This document shows, piece after piece, positions 42,806 to 54,779 of a stretch of DNA of 64,000 bases. The stretch is from Bradyrhizobium rifense (GTDB taxonomy: Bacteria; Pseudomonadota; Alphaproteobacteria; Rhizobiales; Xanthobacteraceae): positions 226,077 through 290,076 of the forward strand of contig NZ_VSSS01000067.1 of the NCBI RefSeq assembly GCF_008123425.1, written 5' to 3'. The notes beneath the pieces were generated by a model. That model made no database searches. It saw only the letters and a program-made list of their open reading frames with translations, and was not told the DNA's origin. A program made the position numbers and the translations under genes. Numbering within the stretch: the stretch's first letter is position 1; the number at the start of each line of letters is the position of its first letter.

Positions 42806-43691
42806 GTTGTCTGTCACAATTCCCGCTTGCGGTCTTTGGGCGACCAATCATCCGTTGGAAGACTTTTATCGTGTGCGCCATGCTGCGCGCTCCGTAATTT
42901 TACCTGCGTGTTTTTGCAACAGTGGAAACTTTCACTGCGGTGCGAAAAACCCCTGCGGGGCGGGGCTAAGTCGCATTGTCTCGCGCGAGAGTTCTGCACA
43001 CCGTAGTTTCACCGGAACAGGTTTCGCTCTGGGGTTACCCTGTGAAACGAGACTCAAAAAGCGATGTCTCGCTAATCACTTATCGACATAGCGGCGCCAA
43101 GCATTTGGAAAATTCGTGCGCGCGGTGCGTGCGTGACGCTTTTGTAAAAATTTTTTGGCGGTAGGGGAGTTGTTGTCACATGACGCGCCGCATTTTCGAA
43201 TCTGTGCACGAATCCAGAAACTTGGTCTCAAGCCTGTGAACAACTCCTGCGCGGCGTTAACGCTGGTCAAGATTTTAAACGCCTCAAGTGTGAATCAATT
43301 TCGTTGCGAGTCTTTCCGCTTGGTGTATTCCTTAAGTCGTTCGCGGCGCCCACGATCTTGAGACCAGCGCGGTTTTGGAAACGGGGCGAGCGTGCAAATC
43401 GGCGGCGGTGTGCACGTAGGCGACGCTTCAACAAGCGATTGTCGGATCAAAACCTATAGCAATGTGGGAACGGTAGTTCTTTGTCTGAATGTCTCCAAGC
43501 GGGATTTTTCTCAATCCCGCTCGCGCCAGGCGCAAATGAGGGACGTCATGAAGCTACCCCGACACGCATGATGGCGAAGCCGAGCGGACGAACAGTGCAG
43601 ACGGGCAGGGCATCGGCGACTTCAGTCGCAGTTGTCTTCTAGGACACGCAGGACCTTGCCGTGAGCAATCACGGCAGGACGGGGAGGTATC
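42806..43691. other. Gene-poor dnaA upstream region (candidate origin/leader)
   Basis: About 900 bp with no credible gene and locally lower GC than the flanks. It contains five GANTC (CcrM methylation) sites within 262 bp (43051, 43198, 43210, 43292, 43308), one DnaA-box-like TTATCGACA (near 43079) and a few weaker ones, and AT-rich runs such as the stretch near 43141-43158. A GCGGGAT/ATCCCGC stem lies near 43500. These fit an alphaproteobacterial dnaA promoter or replication origin, but too few clear DnaA boxes are present to assert an origin. Confidence 0.4.
43658..43675 (+). promoter_or_regulatory. GNRA-type hairpin before the small dnaA-upstream ORF
   Basis: GCCGTGA-GCAA-TCACGGC is a perfect 7-bp stem with a GCAA tetraloop, ending ~6 bp before the ribosome site GGGGAGG of the 37-residue frame. 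Confidence 0.55.
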
Positions 43692-43805
43692 ATGTCTTAC
43701 GGACTCAACGCGGTATTGAAACCATTTTCCATTTCCAACGATGCCGTTCTGGATCCCACGGACCTCCAGCCTCCCGCGTGTGACGAGGCGCCGAGTACGC
43801 GCTGA
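43692..43805 (+). CDS. 37-residue ORF upstream of dnaA
   Basis: MSYGLNAVLKPFSIS and a Pro/Asp/Thr-rich tail, with the near-perfect ribosome site GGGGAGG five bases before the ATG. It ends 174 bp before the dnaA start. It could be a leader peptide influencing dnaA expression or an independent small protein; it has no signal or membrane segment and I know of no family. Confidence 0.45.
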   Translation: MSYGLNAVLKPFSISNDAVLDPTDLQPPACDEAPSTR

Positions 43806-43979
43806 CCTCGCGAACACTCCCTCTCTGACATCGCTGATCTGACCGCGGCGTTCGCGCCGAACGGCCAAGCTATGTCCGCGGATGGAATCGCTCGAGGTCG
43901 CGCCATTGCAGCACCCCTGCTGGCAGGAACTCTGCATGGCGCTCACAACGCAACCATATCTCTCAAGAAAAGTTCTCAA

Positions 43980-45395
43980 ATGATGACGACATCGGAACAG
44001 GATCGCTGGTCACGCGTGAAGAGCCGGCTGCGCTCGAACGTTGGTGAAGACGTCTATACGAGCTGGTTCGCGCGCATGGATCTCGAAGGCGTGCAGGAGG
44101 AGAGTGTGCGGCTCTCGGTTCCGACCCGCTTCCTGAAGAGCTGGATCCAGGCCCATTATGCCGAGCGCGTGCTGTCGTGCTGGCAGGCCGAGGCGCCGGA
44201 GGTGCATCGCATCGACCTCACCGTTCGCTCCGCAGTGCGCCCCGTGGTGCAGTCGAAGGAAGCGCCCGCACTGGTCGAGACGCGTCGTGCGCCGGCGGCC
44301 GAGCTGCGTTCGACTGCGACCGTGCCGGTCTCGGCCAATCATGATGCGCTCGGCGGCTCGCCGCTCGATCCGCGTCTGACCTTTGCAAGCTTCGTCGTCG
44401 GCCGCTCCAACACGCTGGCGCATGCCGCCGCGCGTCAAGTCGCCGAGGGACGTCGCGGCGACCCCGTGATGTTCAACCCGCTCTACATCCATGCCGGCGT
44501 CGGGCTGGGCAAGACGCATCTGCTGCAGGCGGTGACCTGGGCCGGCAATTCCGGCAACGAGCACAAGGTGCTCTATCTCACCGCGGAAAAATTCATGTAC
44601 GGCTTCGTCGCCGCGCTGAAGACGCAGACGGCGCTCGCCTTCAAGGAAGCACTGCGCGGCATCGACGTTCTCGTCATCGACGATCTCCAGTTCCTGCAGG
44701 GCAAGTCGACGCAGGCCGAGTTCTGTCACACGCTGAACGCGCTGATCGACGCCGGTCGTCAGGTCGTGATCGCGGCCGACCGTCCGCCGTCCGATCTCGA
44801 AAGCCTGGATGACCGCGTCCGCTCGCGTCTGGCCGGCGGTCTCGTGGTCGAGATGGCCTCGCTCGGCGAGGAGTTGCGCCACGGCATTCTCAAGTCGCGC
44901 GTCGCAGCCGCCCGCGCCCATCATGCAACGTTCGAGGTGCCTGAGGAGGTGCTGACCTATCTGGCCCGGGCGATCACTCATAACGGCCGCGACCTCGAAG
45001 GCGCGATCAACCGCCTGCTGGCGCACTCGAAGCTCAACAACCGTCCGGTAACGCTGGAGATGGCCGAGCACGAGGTGCGCGACCTGATCCGGCCGCAGGA
45101 GCCGAAGCGGATCAAGATCGAGGACATCCAGCGCGTGGTGGCACGGCAGTATAATGTCAGCCGCTCCGACCTCTTGTCCTCGCGCCGGACCGCCAATGTG
45201 GTGCGGCCGCGCCAGGTGGCGATGTACCTCGCCAAGACGCTGACCCTGCGCTCGCTCCCCGAGATCGGCCGTCGCTTCGGTGGCCGCGACCACACCACGG
45301 TGCTGCACGCCGTGCGCAAGATCGAGGCCCTGGTGTCCAAGGACAATGCGCTGTCCGAGGAGGTCGAGTCGCTCAAGCGCCAGCTTCAGGAATAA
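43980..45395 (+). CDS. dnaA: Chromosomal replication initiator protein DnaA
   Basis: 471 residues from the first of two tandem ATGs; the frame is open further up to 43872 but that part is not DnaA-like. Domain I starts RWSRVKSRLRSNVGEDVYTSWF. The AAA+ core has Walker A GVGLGKTH (173-180) and Walker B VLVIDDLQFLQGK. Domain IV carries the DnaA-box-binding FGGRDHTTVLHAVRKI. It binds ATP and opens the chromosomal origin. The ribosome site is weak (AAGAAAAG). dnaN, recF and gyrB follow in order. Confidence 0.97.
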   Translation: MMTTSEQDRWSRVKSRLRSNVGEDVYTSWFARMDLEGVQEESVRLSVPTRFLKSWIQAHYAERVLSCWQAEAPEVHRIDLTVRSAVRPVVQSKEAPALVETRRAPAAELRSTATVPVSANHDALGGSPLDPRLTFASFVVGRSNTLAHAAARQVAEGRRGDPVMFNPLYIHAGVGLGKTHLLQAVTWAGNSGNEHKVLYLTAEKFMYGFVAALKTQTALAFKEALRGIDVLVIDDLQFLQGKSTQAEFCHTLNALIDAGRQVVIAADRPPSDLESLDDRVRSRLAGGLVVEMASLGEELRHGILKSRVAAARAHHATFEVPEEVLTYLARAITHNGRDLEGAINRLLAHSKLNNRPVTLEMAEHEVRDLIRPQEPKRIKIEDIQRVVARQYNVSRSDLLSSRRTANVVRPRQVAMYLAKTLTLRSLPEIGRRFGGRDHTTVLHAVRKIEALVSKDNALSEEVESLKRQLQE

Positions 45396-45643
45396 ACGCC
45401 TAGGGCGCTCCTGCCATTCTCCCGCCGCCCGGCCACGCCTGGGCGGCGGTCGCGTTTCTACGGGTAAATCGTGGGGAACTGCCCCCGATCCCTTGAATCC
45501 GGGGGCCATCCGAGCCACCTTGCGCGACCCTGACGGCTTTGGTCATATCGGCTGGATGATCCGGCTTTCCGGGGTCTTCGGTGCCGCGGCGCGCTTTCCT
45601 CCGCCCGGCTTTTTCCATCTTTGGGGATCGGGCGAGTAGTGCA

Positions 45644-46762
45644 ATGAAGGTTACGGTCGAACGCGCGCAACTCCTGAAGTCGCTGGGCCATGTCCATCGC
45701 GTGGTCGAGCGCCGCAACACAATTCCGATCCTGGGCAACGTGCTGGTCCGCGCCGAGAACGCGAAATTGTCGCTGAAGGCGACCGACCTCGACCTCGAGG
45801 TGACCGAGACGCTGCCGGCGGAAACCGCGACCGCCGGCTCCACCACCGTCCCGGCGCACATGTTCTACGACATCGTGCGCAAGCTGCCGGACGGTTCGCA
45901 GATCGTGCTGGAGGCCGACGGCGACCGCGCGGTGCTGGCGATCCGCGCCGGCCGCTCGCGCTTCACGCTGCAGACCCTGCCGGAGAACGATTTCCCGGAT
46001 CTCGCCACCGGCGACCTGTCGCACTCGTTCAATCTCGCCGCCAAGGACGTCAAGCGGCTGATCGACCGCACCCAGTTCGCGATCTCGACCGAAGAGACGC
46101 GCTATTATCTCAACGGCATCTATCTGCATGCCGCCGGCACCGCGAAAGCCGCGACCCTGCGCGGCGTCGCCACCGACGGCCACCGCCTCGCCCAGCTCGA
46201 CCTGGTCCAGCCCAAGGGCGCCGAGGGCATGCCGGGCGTGATCGTGCCGCGGAAAACCGTCGGCGAGGTGCAGCGCCTGATCGAGGACAACGAGGCCGAG
46301 GTCACGATCGAGCTGTCGCAGGCGAAAATCCGCTTCACCATCGGCAATGTGGTGCTGACCTCGAAGCTGATCGACGGCACCTTCCCCGATTACGGCCGCG
46401 TCATTCCGCAAGGCAATGACAAGGAGCTCGTGGTCGACAAGAAGGATTTTGAGAACGCGGTCGACCGCGTCTCGACCATCTCGAGCGAGCGCGGCCGCGC
46501 GGTCAAGTTGTCGCTGTCGCCGGGCAAGCTGGTGCTGTCGGTCACCAATCCGGATTCCGGCAGCGCGACCGAGGAGCTCGAGGTCGAGTACGCCTCCGAC
46601 GCGCTCGATATCGGCTTCAACTCCCGCTATCTGCTCGACATCGCCGCCCAGATCGAAGGCGACGTCGCGACGCTCAAGCTCGCCGATCCGGGCTCGCCGA
46701 CCCTGGTACAGGACAAGGACGACAAGAGCGCGCTGTACGTGCTGATGCCGATGCGGGTGTGA
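45644..46762 (+). CDS. dnaN: DNA polymerase III beta subunit (sliding clamp)
   Basis: 372 residues, three beta-clamp domains. The start MKVTVERAQLLKSLGHVHRV and the C-terminal LYVLMPMRV are standard. It forms the ring that tethers polymerase III. The start at 45644 is the usual one; the frame is open ~60 bases further up. A 248-bp gap to dnaA contains a GCCGCCC/GGGCGGC stem near 45421-45450 but no gene. Confidence 0.97.
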   Translation: MKVTVERAQLLKSLGHVHRVVERRNTIPILGNVLVRAENAKLSLKATDLDLEVTETLPAETATAGSTTVPAHMFYDIVRKLPDGSQIVLEADGDRAVLAIRAGRSRFTLQTLPENDFPDLATGDLSHSFNLAAKDVKRLIDRTQFAISTEETRYYLNGIYLHAAGTAKAATLRGVATDGHRLAQLDLVQPKGAEGMPGVIVPRKTVGEVQRLIEDNEAEVTIELSQAKIRFTIGNVVLTSKLIDGTFPDYGRVIPQGNDKELVVDKKDFENAVDRVSTISSERGRAVKLSLSPGKLVLSVTNPDSGSATEELEVEYASDALDIGFNSRYLLDIAAQIEGDVATLKLADPGSPTLVQDKDDKSALYVLMPMRV

Positions 46763-46797
46763 GACCTTCCAGCCTCGCCACATACTAACTACATCCG

Positions 46798-46850
46798 TCA
46801 TGGCCGGGCTCGTCCCGGCCATCCACGTCTTGAGAGCCCAAGAACGTGGG
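46798..46850. repeat. Short palindromic repeat (GGCCGGGCTCGTCCCGGCC)
   Basis: TCATGGCCGGGCTCGTCCCGGCCATCC lies between dnaN and recF, followed by a CACGTCTTGAG...AAGAACGTGG arm. It is a typical dispersed Bradyrhizobium motif, related in style to that at the right edge of the window. Confidence 0.6.
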
Positions 46851-46871
46851 TACTGGCACTGACGAGCTAAA

Positions 46872-48008
46872 ATGACCCCCTCCCGCATTCATCGCCTGAC
46901 GCTGACGCATTTTCGCAATTATCGGGCGGCGGGGCTCGAGACGGCGGCTGACATGGTGGCGCTGGTCGGGCCGAACGGGGCGGGCAAGACCAATTGCATC
47001 GAGGCGATCTCGTTCCTGTCGCCGGGTCGGGGCTTGAGGCGCGCCACGCTGGAGGACGTCGCCGACAACCAGGGCGACGGCTCCTGGGCCGTCTCCGCGC
47101 AGGTCGAGGGCGCGTTGGGGCTTGCCACGCTCGGCACCGGCCTCGAGCCGCCGCGCGCAGATACCGCGGTCAGCCGGCGCTGCCGCATCGACCGCGAGCC
47201 GGTGAATTCGGCGGCCGCCTTCGGCGACCATATCCGGATGGTGTGGCTGACGCCGGCGATGGACGGGCTGTTCATGGGCGCGGGCTCCGAGCGGCGGCGT
47301 TTTTTCGACCGCCTGGTGCTGGCGATCGACAGCGAGCATTCCAGCCGCATCAACGCGCTCGAACGTTCGCTGCGATCGCGCAACCGCCTGCTCGAGACGC
47401 GCAATTACGACGACCATTGGTGTGACGCGATCGAGCGCGAGACCGCCGAGCTCGCGGTCGCGGTCGCCGCCACGCGCGGCCAGACCGCGGCGCGGCTCAC
47501 CGGCATGCTGAACGCGCGTGCGCTGGCATCCGCGTTTCCGTCGGCACAGATCGCGCTCGACGGCTGGATGGAGAACGCGCTGCTGACCGAGACCGCGACC
47601 TCGGTCGAGGACCGCTACCGCCAGATCCTGCGCGACAACCGCCCGCGCGATGCGATTGCCGGCCGCACCACCGACGGCCCGCATCTGACCGATCTTCAGG
47701 TGATCTATGCGCCGAAAACCATGCCGGCGCGCGACGCCTCGACCGGCGAGCAGAAGGCGCTTTTGATCGGCCTCGTGCTGGCGCATGCGACGCTGGTCGC
47801 CGAGATGACCGGCATCGTGCCGCTGCTCTTGCTCGACGAGGTCGTCGCCCATCTCGATCCGAACCGCCGCGCCGCGCTTTTCGACGAGCTGCGCAAGCTT
47901 GGCGCGCAGGTGTGGCTGACCGGCGCGGACCCGGCCGCGTTTGCCGAGATCGGCGCCGGCGGCGAAGTCTTTGACGTCGAGAGCGGACGCGTTTCCGCCC
48001 GGCGATAG
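46872..48008 (+). CDS. recF: DNA replication and repair protein RecF
   Basis: 378 residues, an SMC-like ATPase. Walker A is GPNGAGKT (33-40); STGEQKALLIGLVLAHA is the ABC signature region and LLLLDEVVAHLD the Walker B. With RecO and RecR it loads RecA at gaps. Start ATG directly after the repeat, spaced as usual in this gene order. Confidence 0.97.
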   Translation: MTPSRIHRLTLTHFRNYRAAGLETAADMVALVGPNGAGKTNCIEAISFLSPGRGLRRATLEDVADNQGDGSWAVSAQVEGALGLATLGTGLEPPRADTAVSRRCRIDREPVNSAAAFGDHIRMVWLTPAMDGLFMGAGSERRRFFDRLVLAIDSEHSSRINALERSLRSRNRLLETRNYDDHWCDAIERETAELAVAVAATRGQTAARLTGMLNARALASAFPSAQIALDGWMENALLTETATSVEDRYRQILRDNRPRDAIAGRTTDGPHLTDLQVIYAPKTMPARDASTGEQKALLIGLVLAHATLVAEMTGIVPLLLLDEVVAHLDPNRRAALFDELRKLGAQVWLTGADPAAFAEIGAGGEVFDVESGRVSARR

Positions 48009-48128
48009 ACGCCGTCGTTGAACCCGACCATTTCCCGTCGCGACTAGCTCCCTGAGGCCGCACCGACGGTGTCGCAGCCGTTGCAATCGCGGCGATCTCA
48101 CAGCGCGCGATGTCCTTGAGGAGTGACC

Positions 48129-48872
48129 ATGCGGACGGTAAGGCTCGGAGCGAAAGCTCCGGCACGATGGCGAGCGTTTGTGTGCGGCCTCGCCTTCCTC
48201 GCAAGCTGCATGCTCGCGGCCACCGCCAGCGCCTGGATGCCGCATCTCGCGACGCTGTTCGCAGGTGAGCTGACGCCGGATCCCGAGGCCAAGCTGCCCG
48301 CGCCGACCCGTTACAGCTACCGGGGAATCCACACCACCGTCGTGCAGGGCGTTGAAACGCCGCTCCGCACCACGTTAGAGGCGACCGTGCCCGCTGAGCT
48401 CGGCAACGTGCTCGCCTTCTACCGCACCGAGCTCGGAAAGCTCGGCTGGCAGGAACTGCGCGACGGCGCGGTGGTCTCCGCCGATCACGTCCAGCTTGCC
48501 TTCGTCTCCCCGGTTGGACCCGGCATGCTGGCGCTCGACCGCAGGGATAGCAGCACCACTGTCAACCTCGTGCAGAAGAACGCATCTGTCGCGACCAACG
48601 CGAACGTCATGCCCGAACCCGGCCAGGCCAAGCTGGTGTTCTCCAATATCAGCGAGACGGACGCCACGCTCACCATCAACGACCGGACCCTCAAGCGCGC
48701 CGCCGGCACCCGCGCGGTGTCGCTGGATCTGTCACCCGGCAAATATTCCTACGAGGTGAGCGTGCCGGGCCACCCGGCCACCACGCACGTCCTTAACCTT
48801 GCCGCCGGCGATACCTGGGAGCTCACGGTCGGGCGCGACGGCGAGGAATGGTCGCCGCTGCTGCTGTATTGA
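48129..48872 (+). CDS. Secreted hypothetical protein between recF and gyrB
   Basis: 247 residues. GAGGAG precedes the ATG at 48129. A signal peptide ends near ASA-W (residue ~35). The mature part has LEATVPAELGNVLAFYRTELGKLGW, resembling the small beta domains found in many periplasmic proteins, and a C-terminal immunoglobulin-like strand set (YSYEVSVPGHPATTHVLNL). Function unknown. Its position inside the otherwise conserved recF-gyrB neighbourhood is a lineage trait or an insertion. Confidence 0.72.
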   Translation: MRTVRLGAKAPARWRAFVCGLAFLASCMLAATASAWMPHLATLFAGELTPDPEAKLPAPTRYSYRGIHTTVVQGVETPLRTTLEATVPAELGNVLAFYRTELGKLGWQELRDGAVVSADHVQLAFVSPVGPGMLALDRRDSSTTVNLVQKNASVATNANVMPEPGQAKLVFSNISETDATLTINDRTLKRAAGTRAVSLDLSPGKYSYEVSVPGHPATTHVLNLAAGDTWELTVGRDGEEWSPLLLY

Positions 48873-49004
48873 GCCCTGCATCATCCTGATCGGGAGCGCC
48901 TCGGAACCACCCTCTCGTCCCCGCAAAATCCACGCCTTTCGGAAGCCAAAAACGACCCCTCGAATCGGGCTTTTCGCGAGCCTCCAAATCGGCCCTCAGA
49001 CGCC

Positions 49005-49032
49005 TTGAAAACCGGCCCAAAAATCCTATCTG
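49005..49032 (+). promoter_or_regulatory. Possible gyrB promoter
   Basis: TTGAAA (49005-49010), 16-bp spacer, TATCTG (49027-49032), about 120 bp before the gyrB ATG. Confidence 0.4.
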
Positions 49033-49150
49033 ATCAAAGGGTTGCCGGAGGATACTTTGCGCTAGGCGCAATCTCTCTTTCATGGCACAAATAGCCTGCA
49101 AATCAGCGCCTTTTGCGCGGCTGATTCGGGCGACATCTCGAAGGCCTCTC

Positions 49151-51586
<2,436 letters not shown>

Positions 51587-51604
51587 CCCGACCTCGCTGC
51601 ACCT

Positions 51605-51762
51605 CTCCCGCTTGCGGGAGAGGTCGACGCGCCCCGGGCGATGCGAAGCATCGTCCCGCGCGGCGGGTGAGGGCTTTCTCCTCGCGGGGATATTCTCTGT
51701 AAACTTCGACAACCCCACCGCGGAGACACCCCCACCCCGCCCTCCCCCGCAAGCGGGAGAGG
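51605..51762. repeat. Inverted GC-rich repeat (CTCTCCCGCTTGCGGGAGAG)
   Basis: CTCTCCCGCTTGCGGGAGAG at 51605 and CCGCAAGCGGGAGAG near 51750 flank a unit with CCGCGCGGCGGGTGAGGGCT. The same unit forms the inner part of the element at 40637-40912. Confidence 0.7.
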
Positions 51763-51874
51763 GAGCGCACCACCTTCGTGGCGCCCATCAAGCCCGAATT
51801 GCTACCGTGCCCAAATCTCGGTAGTTTCCGCCTCCAAAGCAGCCCGCCCCACCGCAACAGGACGGAGAGAACCC

Positions 51875-53170
51875 GTGGCGCCCATTCAATATATCGTCGA
51901 GGGCGGTCACCGGCTCTCGGGCTCGATCGAGCCGGCCGGCAACAAGAATTCGGCGCTGCCGATCATCGCGGCCGCCCTGCTCACCGAGCATCCGGTGACG
52001 CTAGAGAACGTGCCGCGGATCCGCGACACCGAGACGCTGGTCGAGCTGGTCCGCTCGGTCGGCGCGGCGGCGGAATGGACCGCCCGCAACACGCTTCACA
52101 TCCACGCCAAGAGCATTCGCGCCGCCGATCTCGATCCGGAGCTCTGCGTCCGCATCCGCGCCTCGATCCTGCTCGCAGGCCCGCTGCTCGCGCGCTGCGG
52201 CGAGGTGATGCTGCCGCCGCCCGGCGGCGACGTCATCGGCCGGCGCCGGCTCGACACCCATGTGCTCGCGCTGGAACAGCTTGGCGCCAAGGTCACCGCA
52301 ACCGACCGGCTGGAATTCCGCTGCCCCAAGCTCACCGGCGCCGACGTGTTCCTGGACGAGCCGAGCGTCACCGCGACCGAGAACGCGCTGGTTGCCGCCG
52401 TCGCGGCTGACGGCGTCACCCATTTGCGCAACGCGGCCTCCGAGCCGCATGTGCAGGACCTCGCCAATTTCCTCGTCGCGCTCGGTGCCAAGATCGAGGG
52501 CATCGGCACCAACACCATGATCGTGCATGGACCGGCGACGCTGGGCGAAACGACCTACCGGATTCAGCCCGACCATATCGAGGTCGGCTCGCTGATCGGT
52601 CTCGCCGCCGTGACGCGCTCGCCGCTGCGTATCGTGCGCGCCGGCGTCGAGCATCTGCGCTCGATCCGCATGGGTTTCGAGCGGCTCGGCATCGTCTGCC
52701 GCGTCGAGGGCGACGACCTCATCGTGCCGTCGAACCAGACGCTGAAGATCCAGGACGACTTTGGCGGCCACGTCCCGAAGCTGGAGGACCAGCCCTGGCC
52801 GGCCTTCCCGGCCGATCTGATGTCGATCGCGATCGTCACCGCCACGCAGTGCGAAGGCGTGATCCTGATGTTCGAGAAGATGTTCGAGTCGCGGATGTTC
52901 TTCGTCGACAAGCTGATCGGGATGGGCGCGCGTATCGTGCTGTGCGATCCGCATCGCGCCATCATCGCAGGCCCCAGCCGGCTGCATGGCGCGACGCTGA
53001 GCTCGCCCGACATCCGCGCCGGCATGGCGATGCTGCTCGCCGCCGTCTGCGCTGAAGGCACCTCCACCATCAACAACGCCGACCAGATCGAGCGCGGTTA
53101 TGAGCGCATCGACGAACGGCTGAACGCGCTGGGTGCTAAGATCCGGCGCGTGCCCGAGCGGAAGGGCTGA
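51875..53170 (+). CDS. murA: UDP-N-acetylglucosamine 1-carboxyvinyltransferase (Cys-to-Asp variant)
   Basis: 431 residues, EPSP-synthase fold. Conserved are the substrate Lys in AGNKNSALP (~24), the Asp in WPAFPADLMS and the Arg in SSPDIRAGMAML. The active-site cysteine that normally stands in GGC-IG is Asp here (GGDVIG, residue 119). In MurA this change keeps activity but abolishes alkylation by fosfomycin. The GTG start has GGAGAG before it. It makes the first committed step of peptidoglycan, unless another, Cys-type copy elsewhere is the main enzyme and this one is a paralogue. Confidence 0.88.
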   Translation: MAPIQYIVEGGHRLSGSIEPAGNKNSALPIIAAALLTEHPVTLENVPRIRDTETLVELVRSVGAAAEWTARNTLHIHAKSIRAADLDPELCVRIRASILLAGPLLARCGEVMLPPPGGDVIGRRRLDTHVLALEQLGAKVTATDRLEFRCPKLTGADVFLDEPSVTATENALVAAVAADGVTHLRNAASEPHVQDLANFLVALGAKIEGIGTNTMIVHGPATLGETTYRIQPDHIEVGSLIGLAAVTRSPLRIVRAGVEHLRSIRMGFERLGIVCRVEGDDLIVPSNQTLKIQDDFGGHVPKLEDQPWPAFPADLMSIAIVTATQCEGVILMFEKMFESRMFFVDKLIGMGARIVLCDPHRAIIAGPSRLHGATLSSPDIRAGMAMLLAAVCAEGTSTINNADQIERGYERIDERLNALGAKIRRVPERKG

Positions 53171-53212
53171 GGGTCTTTCCCCTTGTAGGAGATCTCTCCG
53201 CGACGACAGTAT

Positions 53213-53305
53213 CGTAGGGTGGGCAAAGCGTAGCGTGCCCACCATTTCTCTCGAAGCCTTGATAGATGGTGGGCACGGCGCAAGTGCGCCTTTGCCCACC
53301 CTACG
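53213..53305. repeat. Inverted repeat (CGTAGGGTGGGCAAAG)
   Basis: CGTAGGGTGGGCAAAG (53213-53228) and CTTTGCCCACCCTACG (53290-53305) are exact inverted copies, with GTGCCCACCAT/ATGGTGGGCAC inside; a common Bradyrhizobium dispersed repeat. Confidence 0.8.
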
Positions 53306-53387
53306 AAACCGAGCTCGCGGGTAGAGTCCCTCACCCGTCTCGCTCTCGGGCCATGTTTTCGACGCCTGCCCGTGCTATTGAGCGGCC

Positions 53388-54779
53388 ATGCTCGACACCG
53401 TCGAACCTCATCCGCAGCCGCAGGCCGGCGTGCAAAGCCATCTCGCGCAGGAGTTCGTCGAGACGCTGCGGCTGGCCGTGCCGATGATGCTGACGCAGCT
53501 CGGACAGATCGCGATGATCACGAGCGATCTCGCGCTGATCGGGAGGCTCGGCGAGGATTCGGTTGCCGCTGCGGCACTTGCGCACACCGTCTATTTCGTC
53601 AGCTTCACCTTCGGACTTGGATTGGTGGCGGCGGTCTCGCCGCTGGCCGCGCAGGCGTTCGGCGCCGGCGATGTCAGACGCATCCGCCTCTCCTTGCGCG
53701 TCGGCCTCTGGGTCGCGCTGTTGATCTCGCTGCCGATGATGGCTTCGCCGCTCTATGGCCAGCACATCCTGATTGCGCTCGGACAGGCGCCGCATTCGGC
53801 CGCGCTCGCGCAGCGCTATCTGAATGGCCTCGCCTGGGGCATCGCGCCGGCACTCGGCTTCATCGCGCTGCGCAGCATGATGAGCGCGGTGAACCGGCCG
53901 CAGGCGCCGCTGTGGATCACGCTCGCGGCGATCCCCGCGAATTTCGTGCTGGTCTACTGCCTGATCCATGGCCTGTTCGGCCTGCCGGAGCTCGGCCTGT
54001 TCGGCGCCGGACTGGCGACGACGCTGGTCAATCTCGGCACCTTCATCGCCGCGCTCGCCATCGCGGCGTGGCGCAAGCCGTTCGCCGACTATCATCCGCT
54101 GGCCCAGCCGTGGCGGATCGACTGGCCCTTGATGCGTCAGCTCATCGCGATCGGCGCGCCGATCTCATTCTCCCTGTTGCTGGAATACGGCCTGTTCTCT
54201 TCGGCAGCGCTCTTGATGGGACTGATCTCGACCAGCGCGCTGGCCGCGCACCAGATCGCGCTCCAGGTCACGGCCGTGCTGTTCATGGTCCCGCTTGGCA
54301 TCGGCATGGCTGCGACCGTGCGGGTCGGCCACGCCTTTGGCCGTAACGAGCCCGCCGGCGTCCGCCGCGCGGGCCTCGTCGCGGCGGTGCTCGGGATTAC
54401 GTTCGTCGCGGCCCTGACTGTCGGCATCATCCTCGGCCGCTATGAACTGGGGCGGCTGTTCCTCGGCAGCAGCGAGGCCAGCGCGCCAACCGTTGAGCTG
54501 ACCGCAACACTTTTGCTGGTCGGCGCGACCTTCTTCATTGCGGACGCACTGCAGACCATCATGGGCGGCGCGCTGCGCGGCATCAATGACACAAGGATGA
54601 CACTGGTGTTCGCGGCGATCGGCTATTGGTGCGTCGGCTTCCCGATCGCCTGGGCGCTGGCCTTCCACGCCCATCACGGTGCGGTCGGCGTCTGGATCGG
54701 GCTGTCGATCGGATCGTTCGTCTATGCCGGCCTGTTGATCTTGCGCTTTGCGATGCTGACGCGCAAACTGGCGGGATGA
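53388..54779 (+). CDS. MATE-family multidrug efflux transporter
   Basis: 463 residues with twelve predicted helices in two related halves, as in NorM. Typical segments include ETLRLAVPMMLTQLGQIAMI, IGMAATVRVGHAFGRNEP and LQTIMGGALRGINDTRM. It would export cationic compounds in exchange for Na+ or H+. The stop overlaps the next gene's start by ATGA, and that gene overlaps the third likewise, so the three form a tightly coupled operon. Confidence 0.9.
   Translation: MLDTVEPHPQPQAGVQSHLAQEFVETLRLAVPMMLTQLGQIAMITSDLALIGRLGEDSVAAAALAHTVYFVSFTFGLGLVAAVSPLAAQAFGAGDVRRIRLSLRVGLWVALLISLPMMASPLYGQHILIALGQAPHSAALAQRYLNGLAWGIAPALGFIALRSMMSAVNRPQAPLWITLAAIPANFVLVYCLIHGLFGLPELGLFGAGLATTLVNLGTFIAALAIAAWRKPFADYHPLAQPWRIDWPLMRQLIAIGAPISFSLLLEYGLFSSAALLMGLISTSALAAHQIALQVTAVLFMVPLGIGMAATVRVGHAFGRNEPAGVRRAGLVAAVLGITFVAALTVGIILGRYELGRLFLGSSEASAPTVELTATLLLVGATFFIADALQTIMGGALRGINDTRMTLVFAAIGYWCVGFPIAWALAFHAHHGAVGVWIGLSIGSFVYAGLLILRFAMLTRKLAG

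Noticed and set aside
42806..43691. Firm call of the chromosomal origin
   Set aside because: Only one near-consensus DnaA box was found by eye; GC-skew or copy-number data would be needed.
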